A stretch of DNA of 11,123 nucleotides from JBFMAE01 sp040756085 (GCA_040756085.1 JBFMAE010000306.1:1-11123); one strand, 5' to 3'; counted from the first letter of the stretch, positions 1 to 6,752 are shown. Program-made: numbers and translations. Notes: generated by a model not told the origin, from the sequence alone.

Positions 1-232
1 GATTCAAAAAGAGATCACCTTTCAAAAAAATGAAGCATTAGAAGGCCGCATAGAAGAAGTGTTGGTTGAAGGCCGGAGCAAGCAGAGCGATCAAGATGTG
101 ACCGGAAGGACACGATCCAATAAGATTGTCAACTTTAAAGGTGATTTGAACTTGGTAGGGAAATTAGTTCCTGTCCTCATTACTAAAGCCCTTGCTCACT
201 CCCTCCGTGGCGAGTTAGTTCAGAGTGGTTAG
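1..232 (+). CDS. miaB: MiaB, tRNA-2-methylthio-N6-isopentenyladenosine methylthiotransferase, C-terminal fragment
   Basis: The reading frame is open from base 2 and encodes the last 76 residues of a protein whose 5' part lies outside the window. The fragment is a TRAM RNA-binding domain: it has EGRIEEVLVEG, then VTGRTRSNKIVNF, then a C-terminal block ending AHSLRGEL, the hallmark end of MiaB-type radical-SAM methylthiotransferases. The full enzyme adds a methylthio group to i6A37 of tRNAs using two iron-sulfur clusters; the TRAM domain helps to hold the tRNA. The assignment to MiaB rather than MtaB or RimO rests on the GRT(R)xNKxVNF and SLRGE signatures. The TAG stop (230-232) is formed by a repeat unit, TAGTTCGG, of the hairpin element that follows, and the last codons already lie in degenerate copies of that heptad. 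Confidence 0.9.
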   Translation, partial: IQKEITFQKNEALEGRIEEVLVEGRSKQSDQDVTGRTRSNKIVNFKGDLNLVGKLVPVLITKALAHSLRGELVQSG

Positions 233-328
233 TTCGGAGTTTAGAGTTCGGAGTTTTTTCCCAACCATTTTTTGTTTTCCTTAATTAATTTATCATTACT
301 CCGAACTAATCACTCCGAACTATTCACT
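224..328. repeat. Heptad-repeat inverted element, copy 1 (between convergent miaB and DUF47 genes)
   Basis: AGTTCGGAGT occurs at 231-240 and 245-254, and its reverse complement ACTCCGAACT at 298-307 and 312-321, both pairs with a 14-bp period. Each arm is made of 7-bp units close to AGTTCGG. Arms 230-254 and 298-322 pair at 21 of 25 positions, with a 43-nt AT-rich loop; AGTG (224-227) and CACT (325-328) extend the pairing. A T6 run follows the left arm. The element probably works as a bidirectional transcript end between the two convergent genes, although no T-run follows the right arm. A second copy lies at 4173-4247. Confidence 0.85.
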
Positions 329-347
329 ACGCAATTTTCGATTGCGT
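329..347 (-). terminator. Small hairpin at the DUF47 stop codon
   Basis: ACGCAAT (329-335) and ATTGCGT (341-347) form a perfect 7-bp inverted repeat with a 5-nt loop. On the minus strand its first base is the last A of the TAA stop codon of the DUF47 gene. No U-run follows, so it is at best a weak intrinsic terminator or an mRNA-end stabiliser, acting with the larger repeat hairpin just beyond it. Confidence 0.4.
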
Positions 348-973
348 TAGGTATGTTTCATCACAATGCTGGAAATGATATTGGCAGCCTCGTCCCCTCG
401 GTCGGCTGCATTACTGAGATGGCGGTAGATCTCGCGCATCTTGAGCATATAGACCGTATCGGACCCTTTGAAGAGATCCGCCAGCGCTACATGGTAAGCT
501 TTCTCCATCGTGTTTTCATAAGTTTTGGCCTTCACCGCATGTTCGGAAGCAATCTTCGGATAGTCCTTCAATATCTTCACCGCATCATTTAATTCCCTGG
601 CCGCTTTCCGAAGGATGTTGACCATCTCCTTGATGTGGTGGTCTCCTTTGACTTCGTAAATCTCCATTTCGTCAACGGTTGTATTTGCATAGTCCACGAC
701 ATCATCGATGGCTCTGGAGAGGGCGTAGATGTCTTCTCTGTCGAGGGGAGTGATAAAGGTTTTATCCAGTTCTTCGATTAAGATCCGTCTCAATTCGTCT
801 GCCTCCCGCTCGATATTTCGAACAAGATTAGCATTCTCCTTGGTTCCGTTCTGTGCAAAGTTCCAGAGGGCCTCCAGGCCTTCTACCGTCTTTAAGGATT
901 GGCGTGCGAGGATCTCGAAGAACCGGCTTTCACTGCTGGAAAATGACTTTCTTCTTCTGATATTGAATACCAT
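347..973 (-). CDS. DUF47 / PhoU-like phosphate transport accessory protein
   Basis: This gene encodes a 208-residue, almost wholly helical protein of the DUF47 family (TIGR00153-like), distantly related to PhoU. Such proteins are commonly encoded next to Pit transporters and are thought to modulate phosphate flux. The sequence shows the acidic helices expected to bind metal: EREAD at 55-59, LDRED at 77-81, the D90/D91/D94 cluster, and AADRGDEA near 189-196. Length fits the family. The start is the ATG at 971-973, with AAGGAG (980-985) six bases upstream. It lies 92 nt downstream of the pit-type gene on the same strand with no terminator between them, so the two are probably one operon controlled from the promoter at 2131-2159. 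The action is expected in the cytoplasm at the inner face of the transporter. Family assignment is secure; the direction of regulation is not. Confidence 0.9.
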   Translation of the reverse strand: MVFNIRRRKSFSSSESRFFEILARQSLKTVEGLEALWNFAQNGTKENANLVRNIEREADELRRILIEELDKTFITPLDREDIYALSRAIDDVVDYANTTVDEMEIYEVKGDHHIKEMVNILRKAARELNDAVKILKDYPKIASEHAVKAKTYENTMEKAYHVALADLFKGSDTVYMLKMREIYRHLSNAADRGDEAANIISSIVMKHT

Positions 974-1065
974 GGCTTTCTCCTTTTCCTATCAACCCTT
1001 CGACTTCCCGGCATGGCCGAGGGCTCAGGGTTGACCCTAAGCGCCGAGTAGCCCCGCCGAATGGA

Positions 1066-2091
1066 TCAAAATCTGGAGTGGATTATGCGAATTAAAAAAA
1101 AACTCAATCCAGCTATCATCGCTGATACTGGAATGGTGATGAACCAGGCTAAGATGATATTCTTGGCCACACCCCACCGGACAGCAGAGACCCTCTGTCC
1201 AGCTCCCACACCCATAATGCTGGAGGAGACGACATGGGTCGTTGAAACCGGTCCGCCCATCAATGCTGCTCCCAGGATCACTACTGCAGAGGAGGTTTGA
1301 GCGCAGAAGGCATGAACCGATCTCAATCGGTAGATTTTTGAGCCCAATGTTTTAATAATTCTCCATCCACCGCTGGCCGTTCCCAGAGCGATGGCCGCCG
1401 CACAACTCGCAATCACCCAGAAAGGGATATGGAAGGTAGGGGAGATTCCAAGGATGACCAGTGACATCGTGATTATACCCATTGATTTTTGGGCGTCGTT
1501 CGCCCCGTGACTGAGTGAAAGGGCGATGGAGGAAGGAATCTGCATCCAGTTGAAAAAAACCTTTATTCTGGGTGTGGCATTTTGAGAGAGATGGAGTGTT
1601 GTTTTTAAAAAGAGTGTGCCGAAGATCAATCCTAAAATGGGGGAGAAAATTAAAGTGAAGATGACATAGAGAAGCCCTTTCCACAGGATCTTATCTGGTC
1701 CATAGGCCACCAAGACAGCACCCACCATCCCTCCAATCAGTGCATGAGACGAACTGGAGGGGAGTCCCCAGAACCAGGTGATGAGATTCCAGGCAATGGC
1801 GCCGACGAGTGCAGCGATGATAAGTGAGTTGGATAGAGCAAGCGTATTGGTTTCGAAGGTAGAAATATCGACAATATTTTTCCCGATCGTCTGGGCAACC
1901 GCAGTTCCGAAAAGGAATGGGCCAATAAAATGGGCAAGGGCTGCCATTCCCAAGGCCTTTCGGGGGCCCATGGCTCCTGTCGCAATAATGGTGGCCACTA
2001 CATTGGCTGCATCATGGAACCCATTGGAGTAATCGAAGAAGAGCGCCAACCCAACGACGATGACGGCAAATATTAAAATGGAACCTTCGAT
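1066..2091 (-). CDS. pit: Pit-family inorganic phosphate transporter (probable AUC start)
   Basis: This is a PiT (PF01384) membrane transporter that moves inorganic phosphate with a cation across the inner membrane. Both inverted-repeat signatures are present: GFHDAANVVAT near residue 24 and SHGANDAQKSM near 194, plus GLPSSSSHALIGG near 109 and GGPVSTTH near 279. At about 341 residues it is in the short bacterial class. The start is unusual. The only conventional start codon is TTG at 2047-2049, but this removes most of the first membrane helix and has no ribosome site. A strong GGAAGGAG ends 7 bases before an in-frame ATC at 2089-2091, which restores the helix (ILIFAVIVVGLALFFDY); an in-frame stop lies just upstream (2107-2109). 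No ATG, GTG or TTG falls between. It heads an operon with the DUF47 gene, and its promoter carries the HutC-type operator. Confidence 0.88.
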   Translation of the reverse strand: MEGSILIFAVIVVGLALFFDYSNGFHDAANVVATIIATGAMGPRKALGMAALAHFIGPFLFGTAVAQTIGKNIVDISTFETNTLALSNSLIIAALVGAIAWNLITWFWGLPSSSSHALIGGMVGAVLVAYGPDKILWKGLLYVIFTLIFSPILGLIFGTLFLKTTLHLSQNATPRIKVFFNWMQIPSSIALSLSHGANDAQKSMGIITMSLVILGISPTFHIPFWVIASCAAAIALGTASGGWRIIKTLGSKIYRLRSVHAFCAQTSSAVVILGAALMGGPVSTTHVVSSSIMGVGAGQRVSAVRWGVAKNIILAWFITIPVSAMIAGLSFFLIRIIHSRF

Positions 2092-2098
2092 GGCAAAT

Positions 2099-2108
2099 CT
2101 CCTTCCTT
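2099..2108 (-). promoter_or_regulatory. Ribosome binding site of the pit gene (decides the AUC start)
   Basis: The minus strand reads AAGGAAGGAG here. Its GGAG (2099-2102) lies 7 bases before the in-frame ATC at 2089-2091 and about 50 bases before the nearest conventional start (TTG, 2047-2049). The spacing argues for initiation at ATC. Confidence 0.7.
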
Positions 2109-2117
2109 AAGCTAACT

Positions 2118-2133
2118 ACCTGTGTAGACAGGT
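2118..2133. promoter_or_regulatory. Operator 1: HutC-type palindrome at the pit promoter
   Basis: ACCTGTGTAGACAGGT is an imperfect-centre palindrome (ACCTGT-GTAG-ACAGGT). Its core fits GTnTAnAC on both strands, the pattern described for HutC-subfamily GntR repressors. It overlaps the last bases of the -10 box of the pit promoter and covers the expected start point, so a bound protein should repress. Nearly the same site recurs at 6737-6752 and a degenerate one at 8033-8048. Confidence 0.8.
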
Positions 2134-2159
2134 ATAATGAAAAAAATACGGTTTGTCAA
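2131..2159 (-). promoter_or_regulatory. Promoter of the pit-DUF47 operon
   Basis: On the minus strand a perfect -35 box TTGACA (2159-2154) is followed after 17 bases by TATACC (2136-2131). The spacer ends in a T-tract and CAT exactly as in the promoter at 6750-6778. The predicted transcript begins near 2124, inside operator 1, giving a leader of about 35 nt. Confidence 0.75.
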
Positions 2160-2196
2160 TACCATGATTCAAACTGCTTGTAAAAAATACACATCA

Positions 2197-3228
2197 TCAG
2201 GAAATGAGCTGGAGGAGGTCTCTTGGTTTTTCGATCACAAGATCGGCCCCGGCCCTCCATAAGGGTTCCTTCATGGTCTTCTGTTTGGAATGACTGCTGA
2301 GAAAATCGATGGCCAATATTGGAAGTTCTTTTTTGGCGGCATTTGCAGCGAGCATGTCATCCACCACATCACCTACATACCCACAGATGGGGTTTGGGAT
2401 GCCGATTTCTTGAACGGTCCTTAAAATGGAGTAGGGATGGGGTTTTGAATATTTCACTTGCCTTCCCGTAGCATGGAGAATTCGGGCCTCCTCTTCCTCA
2501 CATTCGTCAAGCGTGACGATGCTATCGAAATAATGAAAGAGACGGAATCGCTTCAAGGCGAGTTCTGCTTCAAATCTTGGTCGACCGCTGGCAATCCCCA
2601 TTCGGACTTTCTTCCGTAGGGATGTCAGGATTTCCCTGGAGATCAGAAGTTTTTCCTGGAGGTAATAGCCCTGGCCTCTGTAGAAAAGGGGACGAAGATG
2701 GTAATAGGAAGCGAACTTTTTTCCAAGGTAGATTTCCTGAAAAATACGTTTTACGAGGTTCTCTTTATCGAAATCCCCGGATCGGTAGATCCAACCATTC
2801 CATGAAGCGCCCAGAGCTCGCCGAACCCCGTTTAGCCCTCCCCCCGAAGATTTGACTTCCTCTAAAAAGGAAGTGAAATGTTTCTTCTTAATTCGGATGA
2901 ATCTTTTTTTGCAGAATTTGGACGATTTTGTTTTGAGATAGAGAACAACCTCCTCGATGGAGGAACATCTTCTTCTCCTTTGAAAAGGAGGGATGCCTGA
3001 GATGGAGAGAAGGTAGAGGAGGAGACCAGAGGTCAAGTCCCAGTCATTATTGAAACCCCCGACCGATTTAAAGAGGGAGATGGTTTCCTCTGTGACCAGT
3101 TTTCTCTTTCCCCTTTTGAATCCCAGACATGTTTCGAGATAGAGATTGACAGTCTGTTGAATAGTCTTACGATAAGACCTTGAGACATCGATCAAAACCC
3201 CATCCATATCAAAAATGAGAATATCCAT
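2197..3228 (-). CDS. HAD-superfamily IA hydrolase (HAD-IA hyp1-like)
   Basis: This is a 343-residue cytoplasmic HAD hydrolase, probably a phosphatase of unknown substrate. All four HAD motifs are present: DMDGV with nucleophile D7 and acid/base D9; IASGRP with S214; YSKPHP with K262; and GYVGDVVDD with D287 and D290/D291. The N-terminal stretch LIDVSRSYRKTI together with GGFNNDWDLT (near 57-66) resembles the subfamily TIGR01548 (HAD-SF-IA-hyp1). The cap segment between motifs I and II is about 200 residues and rich in Lys/Arg, which is longer than in PGP-type enzymes. The ATG start has no clear Shine-Dalgarno, only an A-tract. Motif I lacks the DxAGT form of phosphonoacetaldehyde hydrolase, so it is not PhnX. 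It lies upstream of pit on the same strand but pit has its own promoter. It is divergent from the next HAD gene. Confidence 0.82.
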   Translation of the reverse strand: MDILIFDMDGVLIDVSRSYRKTIQQTVNLYLETCLGFKRGKRKLVTEETISLFKSVGGFNNDWDLTSGLLLYLLSISGIPPFQRRRRCSSIEEVVLYLKTKSSKFCKKRFIRIKKKHFTSFLEEVKSSGGGLNGVRRALGASWNGWIYRSGDFDKENLVKRIFQEIYLGKKFASYYHLRPLFYRGQGYYLQEKLLISREILTSLRKKVRMGIASGRPRFEAELALKRFRLFHYFDSIVTLDECEEEEARILHATGRQVKYSKPHPYSILRTVQEIGIPNPICGYVGDVVDDMLAANAAKKELPILAIDFLSSHSKQKTMKEPLWRAGADLVIEKPRDLLQLIS

Positions 3229-3413
3229 TTTTTTTCGCGGTTTTCGAGATCCCCATTGGGTGCCGAGGATACTTTTAAGGTCCTTTTGTTATTCGTCCCT
3301 TTATCCTGAGGACAGGAGCGGTGCATTCATCATGAACTATTAATTTAAAATATGGATTGAATTCATTGCAAGCCCCTTTTATGATATATTTCATTAAAGG
3401 AGGGTTGTCAAAG
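3229..3413. other. Divergent intergenic region between the two HAD genes
   Basis: These 185 bases must hold the start signals of both HAD genes. The only structures I see are a small inverted repeat (TCCTG at 3304-3308, CAGGA at 3313-3317), an AT-rich stretch around 3340-3356 and 3380-3395, and GGAGG at 3399-3403, the ribosome site of the right-hand gene. No clear -35/-10 pair and no copy of the 16-bp operator are visible. Confidence 0.5.
3399..3403 (+). promoter_or_regulatory. Ribosome binding site that sets the GTG start of the second HAD gene
   Basis: AAAGGAGG ends at 3403, ten bases before GTG 3414. It lies downstream of the longer-frame starts (TTG 3357, ATG 3381), so it supports the shorter protein. 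Confidence 0.6.
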
Positions 3414-4175
3414 GTGACGGGAATTGAATATAAAGGTAAGCGTATTCCCTGCCGTTTAATCATCTTCGATAAGGACGGGACATTGATCAATTTTACGGCG
3501 ACATGGGTTCCGCTCATTCGAAAACGGGTGGCCATGCTTTTGAAAAAATTGGGAAGGAATGGAGAACTTGAGGCCTTCCTTTGGAAATCCTGGGGAATTC
3601 ACCCTGTCAGCGGAAAGGTCGATCCGAGAGGACCCTGCCCGGTTTCTCCGAGATCGGATGAGATCATTATTGGAACCATGGCCCTTTATCAGTACGGATA
3701 TCCATGGGATGAATCGAAGCAGTGGGTGGCCCAGGCTTTTGACGAAGCCGATGCGGATGGTGATTGGCGAGAAAAAGTAGTACCCGTTAAAGGAATTCAA
3801 ACTTTCCTCCCCCAATTAAGAAGGGATGGATTCTATACCGCCCTGGCCACCTCTGACGAGAGAAAAGATACAGAAGCCATCCTTTCTCATCTTGGTATGA
3901 ATGGTCTGTTTGATATCATCCTCTGTGCGGGAGAAGTGAACCCGCCCAAACCCCACCCTGAAACCATATTTACCATTTGCCGGAAGCTCTCTGTCCATCC
4001 CCGTGAGGCTGTGATGGTGGGGGATTCGGTAGCAGATATGACGATGGGAAAGAGAGCAGAGGTGGCGTTGACCATTGGGATTCTTGAGGGAGGAGTGACA
4101 CCGAGAGAAGAATTGGAAAAGGTAGCTGATATCATTGTTGAGTCAATCCGGGAATTAAAATTCTACGAATTTTAG
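3414..4175 (+). CDS. HAD-superfamily hydrolase, phosphoglycolate phosphatase-like
   Basis: This is a cytoplasmic HAD hydrolase of about 253 residues resembling the Gph/PGP group. Motif I is FDKDGT with D19 and D21; motif II is ALATSDE with T146; motif III is PPKPHPE with K179; motif IV is MVGDSVADM with D204 and D208. A helical cap of about 110 residues lies between motifs I and II, with an unusual region rich in Pro, Gly and Asp (PVSGKVDPRGPCPVSPRSDE). The GTG start at 3414 is chosen because GGAGG (3399-3403) lies 10 bases upstream; the frame stays open upstream to TTG 3357 and ATG 3381, neither with a ribosome site. The TAG stop (4173-4175) is the first three bases of the repeat hairpin that follows. 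The substrate is unknown; the phosphate-related surroundings make a small phosphate ester plausible but unproven. Confidence 0.85.
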   Translation: MTGIEYKGKRIPCRLIIFDKDGTLINFTATWVPLIRKRVAMLLKKLGRNGELEAFLWKSWGIHPVSGKVDPRGPCPVSPRSDEIIIGTMALYQYGYPWDESKQWVAQAFDEADADGDWREKVVPVKGIQTFLPQLRRDGFYTALATSDERKDTEAILSHLGMNGLFDIILCAGEVNPPKPHPETIFTICRKLSVHPREAVMVGDSVADMTMGKRAEVALTIGILEGGVTPREELEKVADIIVESIRELKFYEF

Positions 4176-4247
4176 TTCGGAGTTCAGAGTTTTGAGTTCG
4201 GAGCTTTTTTGATTATCTCCGAGCTACGAACTAAATACTCCGAACTA
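4173..4247. repeat. Heptad-repeat inverted element, copy 2 (between convergent HAD and flavoprotein genes)
   Basis: Left arm 4173-4203 and right arm 4217-4247 pair at about 23 of 31 positions around a 13-nt T-rich loop. The left arm is four tandem 7-bp units with consensus AGTTCGG, the right arm the same in reverse. A T6 run follows the left arm at 4205-4210. TAGTTCGG at the left end gives the TAG stop of the HAD gene (4173-4175), and the same motif read from the right end gives the TAG stop of the flavoprotein gene (4247-4245), so the element exactly fills the space between the two genes. It is homologous to the element at 224-328 and is a likely bidirectional terminator. Confidence 0.88.
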
Positions 4248-6662
4248 ACTTTTCACCTTAAGGTTCTCTGGATCGTAGAGCGGTTCTTTCTCGACAGTCG
4301 CCTCATATCTTTTGGTAGCGACTTCAATTTGCAAAGGGGTTCCGGGTTTTGAATAATGCATGGAAAGATATCCATAAGCAATGGGTTTCTTAATGGTGTG
4401 TCCAAATCCTCCACTGGTGACCAAACCGATCACCTGATCCCCATCGAGAATCGCCTCTTTGCCAATGGGCATCAAAGGACCGGAATGGATGGTCAGGCAG
4501 CAGAGACGCCTGGTAATTCCCTTTTCGTTCTGTGCAAGCAGAGCCTTGCGGCCAATAAATTCGCCTTTGTTCAGTTTCACACAGAAATCGAGTCCGGCCT
4601 CAAAAGGGGTATACTCTGGAGAGATATCCCCGCTCCAATACCGATACCCTTTTTCTAACCGTAAAGAATCAATGCAACGGTAACCCGCATTAATTAAACC
4701 AAAAGATTTTCCTGTTTCCCAGACGGCGTCGTAGACATATAAGGCGTATTCCACCGGCATGTGCAATTCCCATCCGAGCTCGCCCACATAGGTGATGCGG
4801 AGGGCAAGGACGGGTGTATATCCGATGGTAATCTGCTTGCAGGTCATATAGGGAAACCCCCCATTTGAGATATCATCTTTAGTTAATTGTTTAAGGATAT
4901 TCCGGGCCTGAGGGCCGCAAAGAGTGATGCAGGCTTTCGCAGAAGTCACATCCACGACAGAGATCGAGGAGCCTTTGGAAAGATGTTTCTGAATCCAGCT
5001 GAGATCGTGCTTGATGAAGGCCGTTCCTGTCACCAGATAGAAATGATCATCCCCCATTCGACTGACGGTGAGGTCACATTCAATCCCTCCCTTTTCATTC
5101 AACATCTGGGTGTAGGTGATCGAACCTACAGGTCTATCCATCTGGTTCGCTGTAATTTTTTGAAGGAACTGAAGTGACCCCGGACCTTTGATTTCGATTT
5201 TGCCGAAGGAGGTCTGGTCGATAATTCCTGCCTTCGTCCTGACTGTTTCGTGCTCTTTCCCCACGTGCTCAAACCAGTTGGGAAGTCCCCATCTTAACTT
5301 ATCTTTTGGGATTATCCCTTTTGGAGCAAACCAGTTGGGACGTTCCCAGCCTGATTTTTCTCCAAAGACAGCCCTCATCGTCTTCAGGCGATGGTAGAGA
5401 GGGCTGGTGCGAAGGGGCCGGGCAGAAAGCATTTCCTCATAGGGCCAGCTCATCGAATAGTGGTGGGCATAGACTTCCATAGACCGCTCAAGGGCATACT
5501 TCTGGCTTGCGTGGTGGCCACCGAGGCGGCGAATATCGAGACGCCATAGGTCAAGACTGGGTTCACCCTCAATGATCCATTCAGCTATCATTTTTCCCAC
5601 CCCTCCGCCGGCTGCGATCCCGTGAGCACAGAAACCGGCCGCAACGAAGAAGTTCTTCACTTCTGCTGCCTCCCCCATGATAAAATCTCCATCGGAGGTG
5701 AAGGCCTCAGGGCCGTTGAGCAGGGTGATGATCTCAGCCTGGCCGATGGCAGGTACCCGTTTCATGGCCAGAGAGGAGAGGGGTTCGAAATGTTCATAAT
5801 TCGATTTGAGCAATGTTTTAGTAAAATTATGGGGAATTCCATCCAAGGCCCAGGGGATGGGATTATGTTCATATCCTCCCATGATGAGCCCACCGACTTC
5901 CTCGCGGAAATAAACCAATAGGTCAGGGTCCCGCATGGTGGGCATTCCCTTGAGAACCCCTTCGATGGGTTTGGTGATGATATACTGATGCTCCATGGGG
6001 ATGATGGGAACAGAGACCCCGACCATTTTTCCAATTTCCGGAGCCCAGATCCCAGCCGCATTCACGACGATTTCAGTTTTAATGTTTCCTTTTTCTGTTA
6101 CCACTTCATAGACAGCTCCGTTCTTTAGGGTGATCCCTGTGACCCGGGTATCCATATAGATTGCAGCTCCCCTGTTTCGGGCTCCCTGGGCGAGGGCATA
6201 GGTCACCCCACTTGGATCGATCTGGCCGTCTGTTGGAAGAAAGGCGGCTCCAACGATGCCCTTCTTCTCCATCACCGGAAAGAGGTCACAGGCCTCTTTG
6301 GGACTGATTAATTCCATGGGGAGGCCGAAGGTCTTGGCCATAGCTGCGGAACGGCGAAGCTCTTCCATACGGTTCTTCGATGAGGCGATCCTGAGACCGC
6401 CGACCCGGCTCCAGGCGGTATGCTGTCCTGTTTCCTCTTCAAGGCGGGAATAGAGTTCAATACTGTATTTCAGCATCTTGGTGATGTTGACCGAGGAGCG
6501 TAACTGGCCGACCAAACCAGCTGCATGAAAGGTTGCCCCACTAGTGAGCTCTCCCTTATCCAGAACAATCACATCTCTCCATCCCATTGCCGTCAGGTGA
6601 TAAGCGATACTGCAACCTGTAATTCCACCTCCGATGATCACAACCCTTGCTTGGTCTTTCAT
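4245..6662 (-). CDS. FAD-dependent oxidoreductase with folate-binding GcvT domain (dimethylglycine/sarcosine dehydrogenase-like)
   Basis: This 805-residue protein has the full DMGDH/SARDH architecture: a DAO-type FAD domain (about 6-370), a linker FAO_M domain (about 375-430), a GcvT folate-binding domain (about 460-695) and GcvT C-terminal barrel (about 715-800). Visible marks are the dinucleotide loop GGGITG (11-16), ATFHAAGL with H46 at the place where DMGDH and SARDH attach FAD covalently, NEKGGIECDL (522-531) with D530 as candidate folate-site acid, and YVGELGWELHMP (625-636). Known relatives oxidise an N-methyl amine and pass the methyl to tetrahydrofolate. The actual substrate here is unknown; PDPR-like proteins share this architecture too. 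No signal peptide is seen, so it acts in the cytoplasm. Start ATG 6660-6662 has GGAG seven bases upstream. Its promoter carries operator 2, and it is divergent from the ABC binding protein, which suggests that it processes the imported compound. Confidence 0.88.
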   Translation of the reverse strand: MKDQARVVIIGGGITGCSIAYHLTAMGWRDVIVLDKGELTSGATFHAAGLVGQLRSSVNITKMLKYSIELYSRLEEETGQHTAWSRVGGLRIASSKNRMEELRRSAAMAKTFGLPMELISPKEACDLFPVMEKKGIVGAAFLPTDGQIDPSGVTYALAQGARNRGAAIYMDTRVTGITLKNGAVYEVVTEKGNIKTEIVVNAAGIWAPEIGKMVGVSVPIIPMEHQYIITKPIEGVLKGMPTMRDPDLLVYFREEVGGLIMGGYEHNPIPWALDGIPHNFTKTLLKSNYEHFEPLSSLAMKRVPAIGQAEIITLLNGPEAFTSDGDFIMGEAAEVKNFFVAAGFCAHGIAAGGGVGKMIAEWIIEGEPSLDLWRLDIRRLGGHHASQKYALERSMEVYAHHYSMSWPYEEMLSARPLRTSPLYHRLKTMRAVFGEKSGWERPNWFAPKGIIPKDKLRWGLPNWFEHVGKEHETVRTKAGIIDQTSFGKIEIKGPGSLQFLQKITANQMDRPVGSITYTQMLNEKGGIECDLTVSRMGDDHFYLVTGTAFIKHDLSWIQKHLSKGSSISVVDVTSAKACITLCGPQARNILKQLTKDDISNGGFPYMTCKQITIGYTPVLALRITYVGELGWELHMPVEYALYVYDAVWETGKSFGLINAGYRCIDSLRLEKGYRYWSGDISPEYTPFEAGLDFCVKLNKGEFIGRKALLAQNEKGITRRLCCLTIHSGPLMPIGKEAILDGDQVIGLVTSGGFGHTIKKPIAYGYLSMHYSKPGTPLQIEVATKRYEATVEKEPLYDPENLKVKS

Positions 6663-6693
6663 CTTTTGTCTCCTTTTTCTAATCCCTCCCCAA

Positions 6694-6720
6694 CTCCCTT
6701 TAGTAAATAAATAAAGGGAG
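6694..6720 (-). other. Hairpin in the leader of the flavoprotein mRNA
   Basis: CTCCCTTTA (6694-6702) and TAAAGGGAG (6712-6720) form a perfect 9-bp stem with a 9-nt AT-only loop apart from one G. It lies in the predicted ~80-nt leader, about 30 bases upstream of the start codon. No U-run follows in the sense direction. It may stabilise the message or bind a factor; no known riboswitch class is recognised. Confidence 0.55.
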
Positions 6721-6736
6721 GAGAAGAAAGCTATTT

Positions 6737-6752
6737 AGCTGTGTAGACAGGT
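6737..6752. promoter_or_regulatory. Operator 2: HutC-type palindrome at the flavoprotein promoter
   Basis: AGCTGTGTAGACAGGT matches operator 1 at 15 of 16 positions and keeps the core GTGTAGAC. It overlaps the -10 box (6755-6750) and the expected start point of the flavoprotein promoter in the same geometry as operator 1 has at pit, so repression is expected. Confidence 0.8.

Noticed and set aside
224..328. The repeated AGTTCGGAGT units as a CRISPR array
   Set aside because: The units are 7 bp with a 14-bp period, without unique spacers, and they form opposite arms of a hairpin.
1027..1038. AGGGT/ACCCT inverted repeat in the gap between pit and DUF47 as a terminator
   Set aside because: The stem is at most 5 bp with almost no loop and no T-run on either strand; it could be chance.
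272..1300. Open frames on the plus strand across the DUF47 and pit genes (272-592, 729-1034, 1061-1300)
   Set aside because: They are antisense to genes with clear family signatures and ribosome sites, and show no recognisable domain.
3357..3413. Longer N-terminus of the second HAD protein from TTG 3357 or ATG 3381
   Set aside because: Neither start has a ribosome site, and the extra residues are hydrophobic and unlike HAD N-termini, while GGAGG sits 10 bases before GTG 3414.
2197..4175. One of the HAD proteins as phosphonoacetaldehyde hydrolase (PhnX), which would complete a 2-AEP pathway
   Set aside because: Motif I is DMDGV in one and DKDGT in the other, not the D-x-AGT form of PhnX, and no PhnX-like cap lysine context is seen.
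6737..6752. Operator 2 as an activator site for the receptor promoter
   Set aside because: It is about 40 bp upstream of that -35 box but overlaps the flavoprotein -10 in the same geometry as operator 1 at pit, which favours repression of the flavoprotein.
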